A stretch of DNA of 64,000 bases from Phycomyces nitens (taxonomy: Eukaryota; Mucoromycota; Mucoromycetes; Mucorales; Phycomycetaceae), in NCBI GenBank assembly GCA_022702545.1, contig JAHRBC010000004.1:1054001-1118000 (forward strand), read 5' to 3'. Both the position numbers and the translations under genes were made by a program. Below the pieces are notes generated by a model. The model searched no databases. It saw only the letters and a list, made by a program, of their open reading frames with translations, and was not told the origin of the DNA. Below are positions 1 to 11,361 of this stretch, piece by piece. Within the stretch, counting starts at the first letter, position 1. Every line of letters starts with the position of its first letter.

Positions 1-851
1 GAAATAATCTGTGTAGGTATTGGAGAGTAGTGGCATCATGAGAACGGTATTTAAACAAGGAAAGATCTCTAGTGAATTATATATATATATACATGTATAT
101 ATGTGTGTGCCTGTGTGTCTGTGTGTCTGTCTGTGTGTATGTATTGGAAAAAAAGGCAGTCATGTAACCAACCATTTCATTTTCTCCAGTTCTTTATTCT
201 AAAATACAAACAAATTCAGTAATATTCTACCCCTGTTCCTCTTCTTCCTCTTCTTCTTTTTTTCACAAAACTCTAATGACAATATGGAATCTATACCATT
301 TCACACTTTAAAGTTTAGGTCCCGTATTACGTTACTCGCTTGTGTATGATACTTTTGTCCTAAATATCTGTGAGGATACCTAAAAAGACCTCTTGTAATT
401 TAAAAAAAAAACCAATTTATTATCAACAAAGACCATCAGAAATACATTTGTTTAAAATCACCATAATATATATATATAACCAGATTCTTCATTGGCTTTT
501 ATTTATTCATGACTTTGAGAAAGATATTTTAGGGGCCATAAAACAAAGCTTGGAATTTGAAGGCATAAAAAAAAGGGGATATAAACTCGTTATCTTTTAT
601 TGGAGTTTTATAAAGAGAAAGAGGGTGAGAATATTAGCATGAGACCATCTACTCGCCTTAATTTCTATAGCAGAATAAAGATGTATTTGGTGTATTTGGT
701 GTATTTGGAGCACTGACCCATAGATCCGTATTTGGTGGTTAAACCAACTCTCGGTAATCATGAGCTTGTTGGTATGTGCATAATGCGCCAAGTGACTGCT
801 TGCGGGTAGGTCAAAAGAAGCTTCGGGGGATAACTGGATTGGACTGGTAGA
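1..851. other. upstream non-coding stretch with a TG/AT microsatellite
   Basis: I find no supportable gene here. Around 77-141 there is a mixed (AT)n/(TG)n simple repeat. The short open frames at 370-642 and 597-791 show no domain or compositional sign of coding. The final 100 bases or so are presumably the promoter and 5' leader of the phosphatase gene that begins at 852. Confidence 0.5.
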
Positions 852-2239
852 ATGAACACCATGACCGTAAAGCTACCAGATCTCATTCCACCCTTTCGTT
901 ATTCTCTGGTGGAGGAGAACATGTTTAGGGGTGGGTACCCTAAGCCAAGGAACATTCGGTTCTTGAAGAGGCAAGTGCCCTTTTGTTTCAAAGTTTAAAA
1001 CTTACCTTGCTTAGATTACGTCTCAAGACCATCCTCTCGCTTATTCCAGATAATCTCATGCCAGAAATGTTGGAATTCTGTGAAAACCAAGGAATCCAAG
1101 TTGTTCATTTGACAGTGGATAAGATGAAGGAAGACAACATTCCGCTCAGTTACAATAAAACACTAATGGCACTGCAGGTAACCAATGTCATTCCTTTTTG
1201 ATTTTTTGTTTGGCTGTCGCAATAAGAAAAATAAATAAACCAGGACCACAGATCATGATTGACCCAGCAAACCATCCTCTTTATCTTCATTGCCTGGACG
1301 GCGCAGACGTAACAGGGCTTGTGGTCGCGTGTCTTCGCAAACTGCAAATGTGGAATTTATCCAGTGCAATGTGTGAATTTGCTAGGTATTCAAGTGTGGA
1401 TCAAGATATGTAAAAAAAAAGGCTAATCAAAAGAAAAAAGACATCTTCATACAAATGTCATTGCTTCAGAAGAATTCGAATTTGTAGAAAACTTCAAGAA
1501 CTTTGAAATCACAGTTCCCCTAACACTGCCTTCCTGGCTATGGAACGGCGAAATCAATTTCAGAAAGCATTCATGTCTTCGGCTAAAGTTCCTGAATCCT
1601 GACATGATGACAGAAGAAGAGCGAGAGTTGCGCGAACTAAAGGAAAAAAAGGAAAAGGAAAAAGAAGACTTTTACAAGAAGCGCAAGAATGGTATGCTAA
1701 ACTAATAAGAGTGCAGTATCTAACAATGCTTTATAGATCTCCTGGACAACCTGTTCGATTCTCTATCCCCCATAAATATCACCAGGCACCGTAATGGGTC
1801 GCATTTTGCAAACAATACAGCAAACAATGGAAATGGAAGCTCAACAAGTCCATCCAACAATTCAGCCTCTGGATCCACCATGGCATCCGCCATGGCCTCT
1901 GAACATGGATTCTCAATGTCTAGCAGGTCTAAATCAAATGGTCCAAAGTCTGGTAGTAGCAAGACAAGTTTAGAGGATAATAGTATGGATAGAAAGGATC
2001 GGTACCTGGTAGATGTAGATGTAGATGTAGATGGTGTGATGATGGATGGGCTGGACCAGGTGGACTACTACAGCCATGAATTTGGCCGTTCTTCACGTTT
2101 CCACAATAATGAAGACGATGAGAGTATAATGTTACTGGATGATGAGAACGATATTTACGGAGAGGATGGAACCAACTACGCTTCTGAGCCCATAAGTAGA
2201 ACTTTGGAGGCCTTGGCGTTGGAAGGCTTGACAGATTAA
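852..2239 (+). CDS. OCA6: OCA6-like tyrosine-phosphatase-fold protein
   Basis: Five exons (852-970, 1015-1177, 1252-1409, 1441-1691, 1737-2239) give a 397-aa protein. The N-terminal ~190 residues match the SIW14/OCA dual-specificity-phosphatase family, closest to yeast Oca6 as I recall it: an N-terminal R-G-x-Y-P segment, a leucine-rich LKTILSLIP stretch, and HCLDGADVTG around Cys108. The canonical CX5R arginine is replaced by valine, so catalysis is doubtful. The C-terminal half is low-complexity (Ser/Asn-rich, then acidic) and is not part of the fold. Intron 1 starts with GC instead of GT (GCAAGT); only that choice keeps the frame. Intron 3 would be just 31 nt, so that junction is the least certain. 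Yeast Oca proteins act in an inositol-pyrophosphate and stress-signalling complex; this role is inferred for the present gene. Confidence 0.85.
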
Positions 2240-2302
2240 GATTATTTATATATATATATATATATTACTATTATCAAGAACATATTTGTATATCCATATC
2301 AT

Positions 2303-3714
2303 TCATTTTGTACCAAACTCCATTTCCATCCCATGTCCAGCCAGTTTTCCTTTGAGGAATCCAAATCTTCCTTGTTTGTCAGTCGCCTGGACTTGGACTG
2401 TCCTGAAGCTAGCCGGGAAAAGTTTGACAGTTTCAATCCGTTGGCCATTCATAATCACACTCGCATTCTCCCAACTAACGTCGTGCATATCGAGAAAGGA
2501 GCCCCAGCCAAGAAGATGCCATTGGGTGACATCAGATCTAGAGATAACAAGATCTATAGGGCTACTGTATATGATTCCATTGATGCACTGTTTGACATTG
2601 GATCGATAAAATGCATGTCTTGTTGCCCTGTCCCTTTGGATACCAGCAATGTCTAATTGAGAACCAAGTTCTTTGATGGTCCGTGGCAGATAGGGCGACA
2701 GATTCTCATCAGAGCCTATCCAAAGAGTAAATGTTTTTGTTTTGTTTTGTTTTTTTTCGCCACTTTTGTTTCCTTACCAAACAAGGCCGTTACAACTTCT
2801 TCTGACACGGCCTTTTCCGTGAGACTACCCGGCCGATAGATTACAATAGCACCAAACAGACCAGCATAACTAGTATGATTGTGTCAATGGATTCCAACTG
2901 TCAATTAACAGACTTACATGTCATTCTCGGTTACATGTGAATGATATCCCCACACAAGAGAGTCTCCGTCAGCTGGACCAGGACCTGCTCTTGGAAGAGC
3001 TTTCCATGAATATGTATAGTTGTGGCCAGGTGCTACAGAAGACTCTTCAGTGGCTCCTTTGTAGACAGCACCTTCCATTTCAAATTCATACAAGACTCCC
3101 TGATAAATCTTATTAGACCAGCCAATAATCCATGTAGCAAATACTCACATGTGGATGAAGTGTAAAATTGTAGCTTGCTCTGTTCCAAAAGTGAATGACG
3201 ATTGTATCACCTACTTCTGCACGTAATATTGGTCCCATTGCACCCTGCCAGTGTGGACGTTCTACAAGTGTGCTATATGTATCGTCTGAATATTCTCGGT
3301 AGAGGGCCTTGTAGTATCTTGACCCCAGAGTAGTAGAGGCTAGTCAATCGTCCCCCAAAAAGAATTTATAGACATGAATGATAAATATCCAAGTGGCAAA
3401 TAAAGTATATAAATATATTTTTTTTTCTCACAGGCTGTAGTCCATACGCTCAAGGACGAGTCTTTAGGAAGTTTATTGGCTTTACTTTCTTGGGCATAGT
3501 CCCAAACAAGCTCATCTGCAGCAATGTAATATGTTCGTACTGTGCCATTCATGGGCTGATCCAGTTCGTCATGCAGCAGTTTAAAGTCATCGATATAATC
3601 TCGAGGGGGAGGAACATAGGGAGTAGGTAGATCCGGGTCATCATACTGGCCGTTGACAGCCGTCAGTGCTAAACACAGACCACAAAACAGAAAAATAAGT
3701 GGATCACAGACCAT
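2303..3714 (-). CDS. secreted two-domain hephaestin/ceruloplasmin-like cupredoxin protein
   Basis: Exons in transcription order are 3432-3714, 3149-3339, 2918-3099, 2778-2869 and 2303-2715 (386 aa). A signal peptide (MVCDPLIFLFCGLCLALTAVNG pattern, ~22 residues) is followed by a ceruloplasmin D1-like cupredoxin domain. This has the YYIAADELVWDYA strand, an HPHG pair and a GYHSH pair, the positions that bind trinuclear copper in this family, then IYAGLFGAIVIY. The second domain resembles ceruloplasmin D2 (DENLS, LGWGSFLDMHD, LFPASF). Its expected type-1 copper Cys and the histidine of the H-x-x-F-H-G motif are not visible. Two domains is short against six in ceruloplasmin. A true ferroxidase is therefore unlikely from this sequence alone; metal binding or a partner-dependent role is possible. 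It is divergently oriented to the 2H phosphoesterase gene at 4518. Confidence 0.8.
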
Positions 3715-4517
3715 GACTAGAGTATATTCTATATATACACAGACACACACACAGACATAGACACAGACATAGACAATTGAGTGTTTATAATATGCAAATC
3801 TTTAGTTGTTTCAATATTCAAACACCGTTATTTCCGTGTGTGCAAATGAACTCTGTGTCTTGATCCACGTTGGAGCACACCAATTTTGGCAGTAGTTTGA
3901 CAATAAGTTTCATTTCGAGAAAACCAGCGTACAAGTCTTCAAGGGCTACAAGGTGAATTGGATTCAATAAATGGCTGATAGGTTGCACGTGGTAGAATAG
4001 CAATGTTCATGTTTAATTATCAAAAGTGTCATTAATGAGACCTATTGGCTATAATCAAACCAGAATATACTTGTGGCAGGTACAAGAGGTAACTCGATTG
4101 GGCCAATCACCGTAAAGACAGATACGGAGAGAGTAGTTGAACAAGGTTGAGTGGTATAAGTAGTTCGATCATAAATAGGTCCCTTTATCAACAGATAAGT
4201 TCCCAAGGATCTATACCAAGACAAATGTTCCTAAAAAGTCCATATGTCCCTGAAATCACACACCTTTGTCTCACCATCTAGTTTACACACTCACACAAGC
4301 AGATCCCCGCTTGCTATCTGCCCTTTTTTTTTTCACCCTCTACACTAGAACCGAGCTATATTGCTGTCTATCTAGGTTTTTGTATATACTTATCTATCCT
4401 AGATTATTATTATTATTATTTATTTCACCGTCTGTTTATGGGCAAAAATATACCTATTTAAACCCTTGACAAATTTAATTTTCATTTCTTTCTTACTCTT
4501 TTCCAAACCCACAAAAA
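3715..4517. other. divergent intergenic region; unassigned minus-strand open frames
   Basis: This separates two divergently transcribed genes and should hold both promoters. TATA-like AT-rich stretches and a pyrimidine-rich segment lie just before 4518. Minus-strand frames at 4042-4224 and 3818-4003 look somewhat protein-like (a hydrophobic 60-residue stretch), but I cannot join them or recognise a family, so I do not call a gene. Confidence 0.35.
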
Positions 4518-5397
4518 ATGAAGCTTATCCTGCCTTTTGTTGGTACCTTGTTGTGCACCATGACTTGCACTGCAAGCAGTATCTTTACCCACAAATACAA
4601 GTCTCCTCTTGGCATCCCTCTTGAAGGTATTTTCAAAATACGCTTCAAACCACAACCCAACCTAACCCATTACCACAGGTCCTCCAATCTACATCTCCAA
4701 GAAGATCCACGACACCAAGTCTATTGAATTTGTTGAGCATTCATGCAAGTACACCCCCCACAATGTTTCGAAATAGTCGCCTAACACTTCCAAACAGCCT
4801 CTCCTCCCTGGCTTGGTCTTGAGCTTGACTATAAGTACATCAAGCCCATTGTCGATGCCATCAATTCGACCGAGACACCTCTTTTGACGCGTGGTAGGTC
4901 ATTTTCAGGCAATTTTAATATTGTTTATTTATCAATTTGTGTTTTACCAAGGCGAGTCCCATATCACCATCGTCACTCCTCCCGAGTATAATACCTTGGC
5001 AGCTGCCGGTGTCACTATTGAAGAGATCAATGCTCTGGCCAGAGAGAGCCATATCCAGAGAAGCAAGTTTGATATTGTCTGCCTTGGCAAGGTAGAGCTT
5101 GTCCAGGACGGCAAGGACTATATTGTCTACCAGATCATTGTTGAGTCCCCTGCTCTCGTAAAGCTCAGAGAGAAGATCTTTACTCTCTACTACTCCAAGG
5201 GTGGAAACACTGCTTTGTTTGATCCTCGTGTAAGTCATTCAACATGTCGATTATACACACATGTTCTCATTCCATTCCGTTTCATATAGACTTTCTGGTC
5301 CCACATTACTGTTGCATACACCATTAGCGATCTCTTTGTAGAGCAGGGAATCTACAAGAGTGCCAATGTATGCCACCGTCAACTCATTGCTCATTAA
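4518..5397 (+). CDS. secreted 2H phosphoesterase-like (RNA ligase/CPDase-fold) protein
   Basis: Five exons (4518-4626, 4679-4744, 4798-4893, 4952-5229, 5290-5397) encode 218 aa. A signal peptide (MKLILPFVGTLLCTMTCTAS) is followed by a domain with two H-x-T motifs: HIT at residues 94-96 in ESHITIVTPPEY and HIT at 188-190 in FWSHITVAYT. Paired H-x-T/S motifs about 90 residues apart are the catalytic signature of the 2H phosphoesterase superfamily, which acts on 2',3'-cyclic phosphates or opens/joins 2'-5' RNA bonds. The substrate here is not known. Secretion is unusual for the fold. Intron 2 is a GC-AG intron (GCAAGT...CAG), the only choice that keeps the frame into SPPWLGLELDYKY. I recall similar proteins from Mucoromycota genomes annotated as RNA-repair-like; that recall is unverified. 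Confidence 0.72.
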
Positions 5398-6752
5398 TCG
5401 ACGTTTATATTTTGGGTTTGGCCTAAAGCCATGATTAAACCAATTTTATCCGGATTATATTATTAGCCGAGTAAATGGACCCTCAATCGATCAGATAAAT
5501 AATTTAATGTACACGATAAATTATTATTATTACAATTACTATTATTTATTTTTATTTATTTATTTATAAAGACTACTTTACACACTATATGTCTTGTTCC
5601 CAAGAGGTCATGTACCCCTGATGTTTGAGTGATGGTTGCAAGTGACAGCCATTTTCTACACCATTGTTTGATCAGTATGCGCCACAATTTATTTGAGAGG
5701 AGACTCAATATTCATTTTTTACTATAATTGTGACATTGATTTCTGATATATCTGTTTTTTGCGATTTTTACAGCCACAAAAACGCAACTGCTAAACAATA
5801 CACACACAAAAAAAACGCAACGGTTGCTAGACACTTTAAAACGGTTTCTAGACTCTTGTGATACTTTATAGCCATATATCTCTTGCCACAAATCTCTAAT
5901 AGCCAATACCAAAAAATAAACAACAACTCTTGCCATACAAACAGTTGGTAATATTGGAATGAAACATTGTATTTGTTCTAAACTTTGCAGAATATATATT
6001 TGGAAAATAATCAAGGATTGTCAATCCAAAAATCAAGAATACATCAGTCCCCCATTTTTTTGTCCTTGCAATCCCAGGGTCTATTTCATAGACAGCAGAA
6101 TGACAGGCACCAAAAACAATAGCACCTAGGGCAGTAGGTCAATCTCATTTCACTATAAAAAAATAACACATCACCATGCCTAGGTTAAATTTAAAAAGAG
6201 CTTCATATGGAATGTCCTTTATATCTACTCGATTCTGCATACATCAAAATATACTATAGTCTAATGGTCCATAATCTATAGTATTTTAACAAGTCTATAA
6301 AGTAGCAAGCTGCTACAAAAAGGGTCCAAGAGATGCTTACTAATCTAGGAACCCTACGATTCATTTAGCTTGAAATTAGATGTATTGGCCTTTATTTGTC
6401 ATCAAATTGAGTCCAATCGAACCAATGTTCCTCGTTAATGTCATTCATTATTAGTATCCCATACAGTCTACGCTTTGATTGTAATCATACTAACCACCAG
6501 ATCTATATATATCACCTTTATATATTTATATCAAATTCCAATTATCCTACTATACACTTTGAATTTCCAATATATTTAGATTTACATTTAAAATTATATT
6601 TATATTTGTACTAGTCCTAGACCAATTACCATGCCCCTGTACTCAAATCCTCTATGGTGAGCCAATTGTACCTGATCAAGAACATAGGTGTCAGGATTGC
6701 CCTGACCAAACCGCTCTCTGTCCGCGTCTTGAAAATGACTTTTAAAAATTAT
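5398..6752. other. intergenic, AT-rich
   Basis: I see no gene. The minus-strand frame at 5712-6014 and the plus-strand frame at 6654-6956 have no recognisable domain. The latter covers a pyrimidine-rich leader (TTTCTTTT and CTCTCTCT tracts at about 6785-6850) upstream of RNR1. Confidence 0.55.
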
Positions 6753-6781
6753 CGACGCGTCGCGATAAAGGTCATGTCGCG
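6753..6781 (+). promoter_or_regulatory. MCB-type cluster (ACGCGT plus two TCGCGA) upstream of RNR1
   Basis: The palindrome CGACGCGTCG sits at 6753-6762, about 200 bp before the RNR1 ATG, and GTCGCGA occurs twice (about 6760-6766 and 6775-6781). ACGCGT is the MluI cell-cycle box bound by MBF (Mbp1-Swi6) in yeast and controls G1/S genes including RNR1. CpG-rich words stand out in this AT-rich window. A further ACGCGT lies in the first intron at 7005-7010. That MBF acts here is inferred. Confidence 0.6.
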
Positions 6782-6955
6782 AATTTTTTTCATTTCTTTT
6801 CTAGATTTTTTTTCTCCACTTTCTTTTCTATTTTCTCTCTCTCTCTCTTTCTTTTGGCTCTCTTCCAATCCAATCCAATTCAAGCCAAGCCAAGACCTAC
6901 CTCTTTTTCCTAGTCTGAATTCTTCTTGGCATACTCATAAAGTCTCAAAAGAATA

Positions 6956-9906
6956 ATGTTTGTCATCAAAAGAGGTACAGTTGCCATCTTTGGTTATTTG
7001 GCCCACGCGTCGTCTCGCGTTTCGTGGTATTAATACAGCCCTGTTATGTACTCTTCAACAGACGGTCGCACCGAAAAAGTCTTGTTTGACAAGATCACTT
7101 CTCGAATCAACAAACTTTGCAATGGTCTGAACGAAGACTTTGTCATGCCCCCCAAGATCTCGCAAAAGGTAGATCAATGCCATGGCCTTGATTCATGTTT
7201 ATTTATTGTTTATTGATATAAATCAAAATCTACTAAAAAAAACCCCAAGGTTGTCAGTGGTATGTACCAAGGCATAACTACCGTTGAACTTGACAATCTT
7301 GCTGCCGAGACTGCTGCGGACATGACCACCACTCATCCTGACTATGCTATCCTGGCTGCTCGTATTGCTGTCTCCAACCTCCACAAGGAGACCCACAAGA
7401 AGTTTAGCGATGTTGTTAACCAGCTCTACAACCACAAACACCCAAAGACAAAGGCCGATAACCCTTTGGTGTCCCAGGAGCTCTATGATATCGTTAACAA
7501 ATACTCTGAGCGAATCAATGCTGCTGTAGATGATGAGCGTGACTATGACCTAAACTTCTTTGCCTTCAAGACTCTTGAGCGCAGTTATCTCTTAAAGGTT
7601 GACAGCCGAACCGTCGAGCGTCCTCAGCATATGATTATGCGTGTTGCTCTCGGTATCCACGGAACTGACATTGAGGCTGCCTTTGAGACATACGACTTGA
7701 TGTCCCAAAAGTACTTTACCCATGCCACTCCTACCCTCTTCAATGCCGGTACTCCTCGCCCTCAACTTTCCAGCTGCTATCTGGTTCAAATGAAGGATGA
7801 CAGGTAATGAAGATTGATAGATTGAATCAAAGATGGCGGTGACTGACTTGGAATAGTATCGAGGGTATTTACGACACATTGACCACCTGTGCTCGTATCT
7901 CCAAGTCTGCTGGTGGAGTTGGCGTGAGTTTCCAAAAGATTCGTGGTTCGGGATCATATATTGCAGGAACCAATGGCACCTCCAATGGAATTGTTCCAAT
8001 GTTGCGTGTCTATAACGACACTGCTCGTTTTGTGACCCAGGGTGGAGGAAAGCGTAACGGAAGTTTCGCCATGTAAGTGTCTTTTATGGTCTTGTGAGAG
8101 TTTTTGGGTGTTTTTTTTTTTAAAGATCAAGGGTACTGATGGTCTACTTGGCAAGTTTAGGTACCTAGAGCCCTGGCATGTGGATGTATTTGACTTTTTG
8201 GATCTTCGCAAGAATTCTGGAAAGGAAGAGATGCGTGCCCGTGATTTGTTCTTGGGTCTCTGGATCCCTGATCTTTTCATGAAGCGTAAGTTTAAAAGAC
8301 CTGTCACCCAACTTTTTTCATGCTCACTCGTCTTTATTTTTTTCAGGCGTGGAGAGCAACGGTAGCTGGTCTCTCTTCTGTCCCAACGAGGCCAAGGGAC
8401 TGTACGACTGCTATGGAGAAGAGTTTGATAGATTGTACACCAAGTATGAGAGTGAGGGCAGAGCTAGAAAAACTGTGGAAGCCCAGAAGCTCTGGTTCGC
8501 CATTTTGGATTCCCAAGTCGAGACTGGAATGCCCTACATGCTCTACAAGGGTACGCTGACAACTCCTTGTCGATATATACAACCCAAATCCCAAACATAT
8601 CCTGCCAATACTAACACACGTACCGTTTAGATGCATGCAACGAAAAGTCTAACCAAAAGAACCTGGGTACTATTACCTGCTCCAACTTGTGCACTGGTAA
8701 ATCAATTGAAACTGATCAAAGTCCAAACACTCAACATTTTGCCTTTTTAGAAATCATTGAATATTCTGCACCTGATGAAGTAGCAGTATGCAATTTGGCT
8801 TCTCTTGCATTGCCAAAATATGTCAATACAGAGACTCGTACCTTTGACTTTGAAAAGCTTCATGAGGTCGCCAAGGTAGTTACACGTAATCTTAACAAGG
8901 TTATCGATGTAAACTATTATCCTGTCGAAGAGGCCAGGAACAGCAACATGCGCCATAGACCGTATGTTTGATTATTTTTGAGGCTTTGAGCAGTCTAAAC
9001 AAACTTGAGCTAATGATGATGATGTCTTGTAGTATTGGCATGGGTGTCCAGGGATTGGCTGATGCTTTCCTTTTGATGCGCTATCCTTTTGATTCTCCAG
9101 AGGCACGTCAGTTGAATAAGGATATCTTTGAAACTATTTACCATGCCGGTCTTGAGGCATCTTGCGAGATCGCAGTCAAGGATGGTCATTACGCCACTTA
9201 TCAAGGTTCACCTGTGAGCCAGGGAATCCTCCAACACGACATGTGGAATGTTAGTGGGTCAGATCGTTGGGATTGGGCTGGCTTAAGAGCCAAGATTGCA
9301 CAGCATGGTGTGCGCAATTCACTTTTGGTGGCTCCTATGCCCACTGCAAGCACAAGTCAGATCTTGGGTAATAACGAGTGCTTTGAGCCCTATACTTCTA
9401 ACATCTACACACGCCGTGTGATGAGTGGTGAGTTCCAAGTGGTCAATCAGCATCTCTTGAGAGACTTGATTGAACGCGGTTTGTGGAATGACCAAGTCAA
9501 GAACATGATCATTGCCCACAACGGCAGTATCCAGCAAGTGCCAACTATCCCAGAAGATATCAAGAAGCTCTACAAGACCGTCTGGGAGCTCTCTCAACGT
9601 GTTATCATTGACATGGCAGCAGATCGTGCAGCATTTATCGATCAGTCACAGTCGATGAACTTGTTTGCAGCTGAGCCAACATTTGGCAAATTGACAAGCA
9701 TGCATTTCTATGCTTGGAAGAAGGGTCTCAAGACTGGCATGTATTACTTGCGCTCCAGACCCGCAGTAGATGCGATCAAGTTCACTGTGGACCAATTGGC
9801 CCTCAAAGACATGTCGGCCGAGGAACGCAAGCTACAGGAAGAGAAGTTGGTGGCTATGCAATGTTCATTGGATAACAAGGATGCCTGCATTAGCTGCAGC
9901 GGTTAA
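6956..9906 (+). CDS. RNR1: ribonucleoside-diphosphate reductase large subunit
   Basis: Nine exons (6956-6974, 7062-7168, 7250-7803, 7857-8072, 8161-8285, 8347-8550, 8631-8696, 8751-8961, 9033-9906) give 791 aa, close to human RRM1. The enzyme reduces ribonucleoside diphosphates to deoxy forms in the cytosol with the small subunit. The ATP-cone starts at MFVIKRDGRTEKV. Catalytic landmarks are the SSCYL cysteine at residue 218, the NLCTEI loop (N-x-C-x-E), [15 protein letters not shown] and MYYLRSRPA. The C-terminal redox pair is CISC. The first exon is only 19 nt, so the start lies in a short leader exon; the ATG at 6956 is supported by the family N-terminus. MCB-like boxes upstream and in intron 1 suggest S-phase expression. 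Confidence 0.97.
7005..7010 (+). promoter_or_regulatory. second ACGCGT box inside RNR1 intron 1
   Basis: ACGCGT followed by CGTCTCGCGTTTCG lies within the first intron, about 35 nt after the tiny first exon. Together with the upstream cluster it may form one regulatory unit around the transcription start. Function is inferred from the MCB consensus only. Confidence 0.45.
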
Positions 9907-10561
9907 GTTAAATACAGCATTATTATTATTATTATTTTTATATACATTTTTTTTACAGTCGTTATTCTCGGTGAAAATTCCGTACCTACATCAAATCCCC
10001 CTCCCTCTCCCTTCCTCTTGCGGCATACCAAGACCTCTTTCATTCTTTCCTGCTTTTTTAGGCAGATTACTCTTCATTATTTTTACTTTTATTTTTCAAT
10101 TATAACATTCCTCTTTTTTTTCAATAAATAAAAAAAAGCATCTTCTCGCACAAAACAAAACAAAACAAGATAGTAAGAGAATCTGTAGGAGAATCTATAC
10201 CATAAGAGTGGATAAGTGGGGGGCAAGAAATCGATAATGGTCCACTCTGGCTGCCAAGTTGGACCAACTTTTGGTTTGATTGTGACCTTGGAATAAGATC
10301 CTAGGCAATTAATCCTTGTTTTTTTTTAATTGATGCGTAAGGAAAAGAAAAAGGTGTTATTTCAGCATAACAAAATAGATTAATTTGATTATGTATACAT
10401 ACATGTATTTACTAGCAAGTTGTTTAAATTTATATATATATATATATAATATATATAGTATATTATCATGTAGTTATCTAAAAGGTGTTTATGCTTGCAG
10501 ATCCAATGGGTAGGCAAGGACAGGCAAGAATCTTGAGAATATATATATTTAGTGAAATATT
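9907..10561. other. intergenic between convergent genes
   Basis: This holds the 3' ends of RNR1 (+) and the DUF1752 gene (-). It has ATT and AT microsatellites (about 9918-9950 and 10430-10460) and AATAAA at about 10121-10132, plausible as an RNR1 polyadenylation signal. No gene seen. Confidence 0.5.
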
Positions 10562-11361
10562 TCACCACCCATGAAAACTCTCCCTCCACTCCGAGTCTTG
10601 ATGGCGATTAGAAGATCGTTTAATATTCGGGCTATTCTGGATATTTTCCAATACAAGATCTTGCTGAGTACTTTCGGAATGATATCCAACAGACGAAGGC
10701 TGGGTTAATTGAGGATCATTTGGATCAGTATTGGTGCCATCCAAAGGGGGTCTGTGCAAAAGAAGAGAAAGCAGCGATTGACGAGGAGCCCAATTCGGCT
10801 GAGTCTTGACAAATGTAGTGTCATTTTCTAGGGTTTCTATGCTTTTACCCTTGTGGATACTTGAACTGGGTGGATCAAATGAGGCTGGGACTGAGAGGAC
10901 TTCAATAGGGATCGTATTGACAGGATTTGCCTCAGCCCAAGGTGTGGCGGTGGGTGAGATTGCTGGAGTAGGGATAGGAGAAGAAGAACGGCAGTTTTGA
11001 AATTGCACCGCATTTGGTTCTCTAGTTGCCATGGAGGGGGTGGCAAGACAGGTCAAAAAGTGAGCTATTGGAGATTGTCGCTGGACAGGAACCGTCGATC
11101 GTTCAATGAATGCAATGTCTGTACGCTTTGTTAGTGAGCTTTCGTGGTGCCATAGTCGCCATGCCATGTTCTCCAGACGTTGACCATGTTCCAGCTGGCC
11201 TTTACATTTTGAGAACACTAGCAAGCAACTAGTGAGATCAATGTTGGTCAGGATAGGTACCTACATGTCCACATCACACGAAGATCATCGGCCTCAACCT
11301 CGCCTATTGTGTTGAGGGCTTGTACAGAGAGAGCCAGTAGAGGTGGGAGTAAGTCAATCAT
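10562..11361 (-). CDS. DUF1752 (areA GATA-like N-terminal domain) protein
   Basis: Two exons (11265-11361, 10562-11217) encode 250 aa. The N-terminal ~65 residues hold the DUF1752 signature known from fungal nitrogen-regulator AreA and related proteins: EADDLRVMW, then KCKGQL, RLENMAWRLWH. The remainder is Ser/Pro/Asn-rich and disordered-looking, and no GATA zinc finger is present. It is probably a regulatory protein of unknown target. It is transcribed divergently from TPT1 with only 134 bp between the two start codons. An in-frame ATG further upstream (11445) would add a run of hydrophobic low-complexity residues and is rejected. Confidence 0.78.

Noticed and set aside
3340..3750. N-terminal extension MCVCVYIEYTLV before the cupredoxin protein
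   Set aside because: It translates a TG/TA repeat; the internal Met at 3714 begins a normal signal peptide.
5712..6014. 100-codon minus-strand frame
   Set aside because: Mixed hydrophobic low-complexity content with no motif, and no partner exons.
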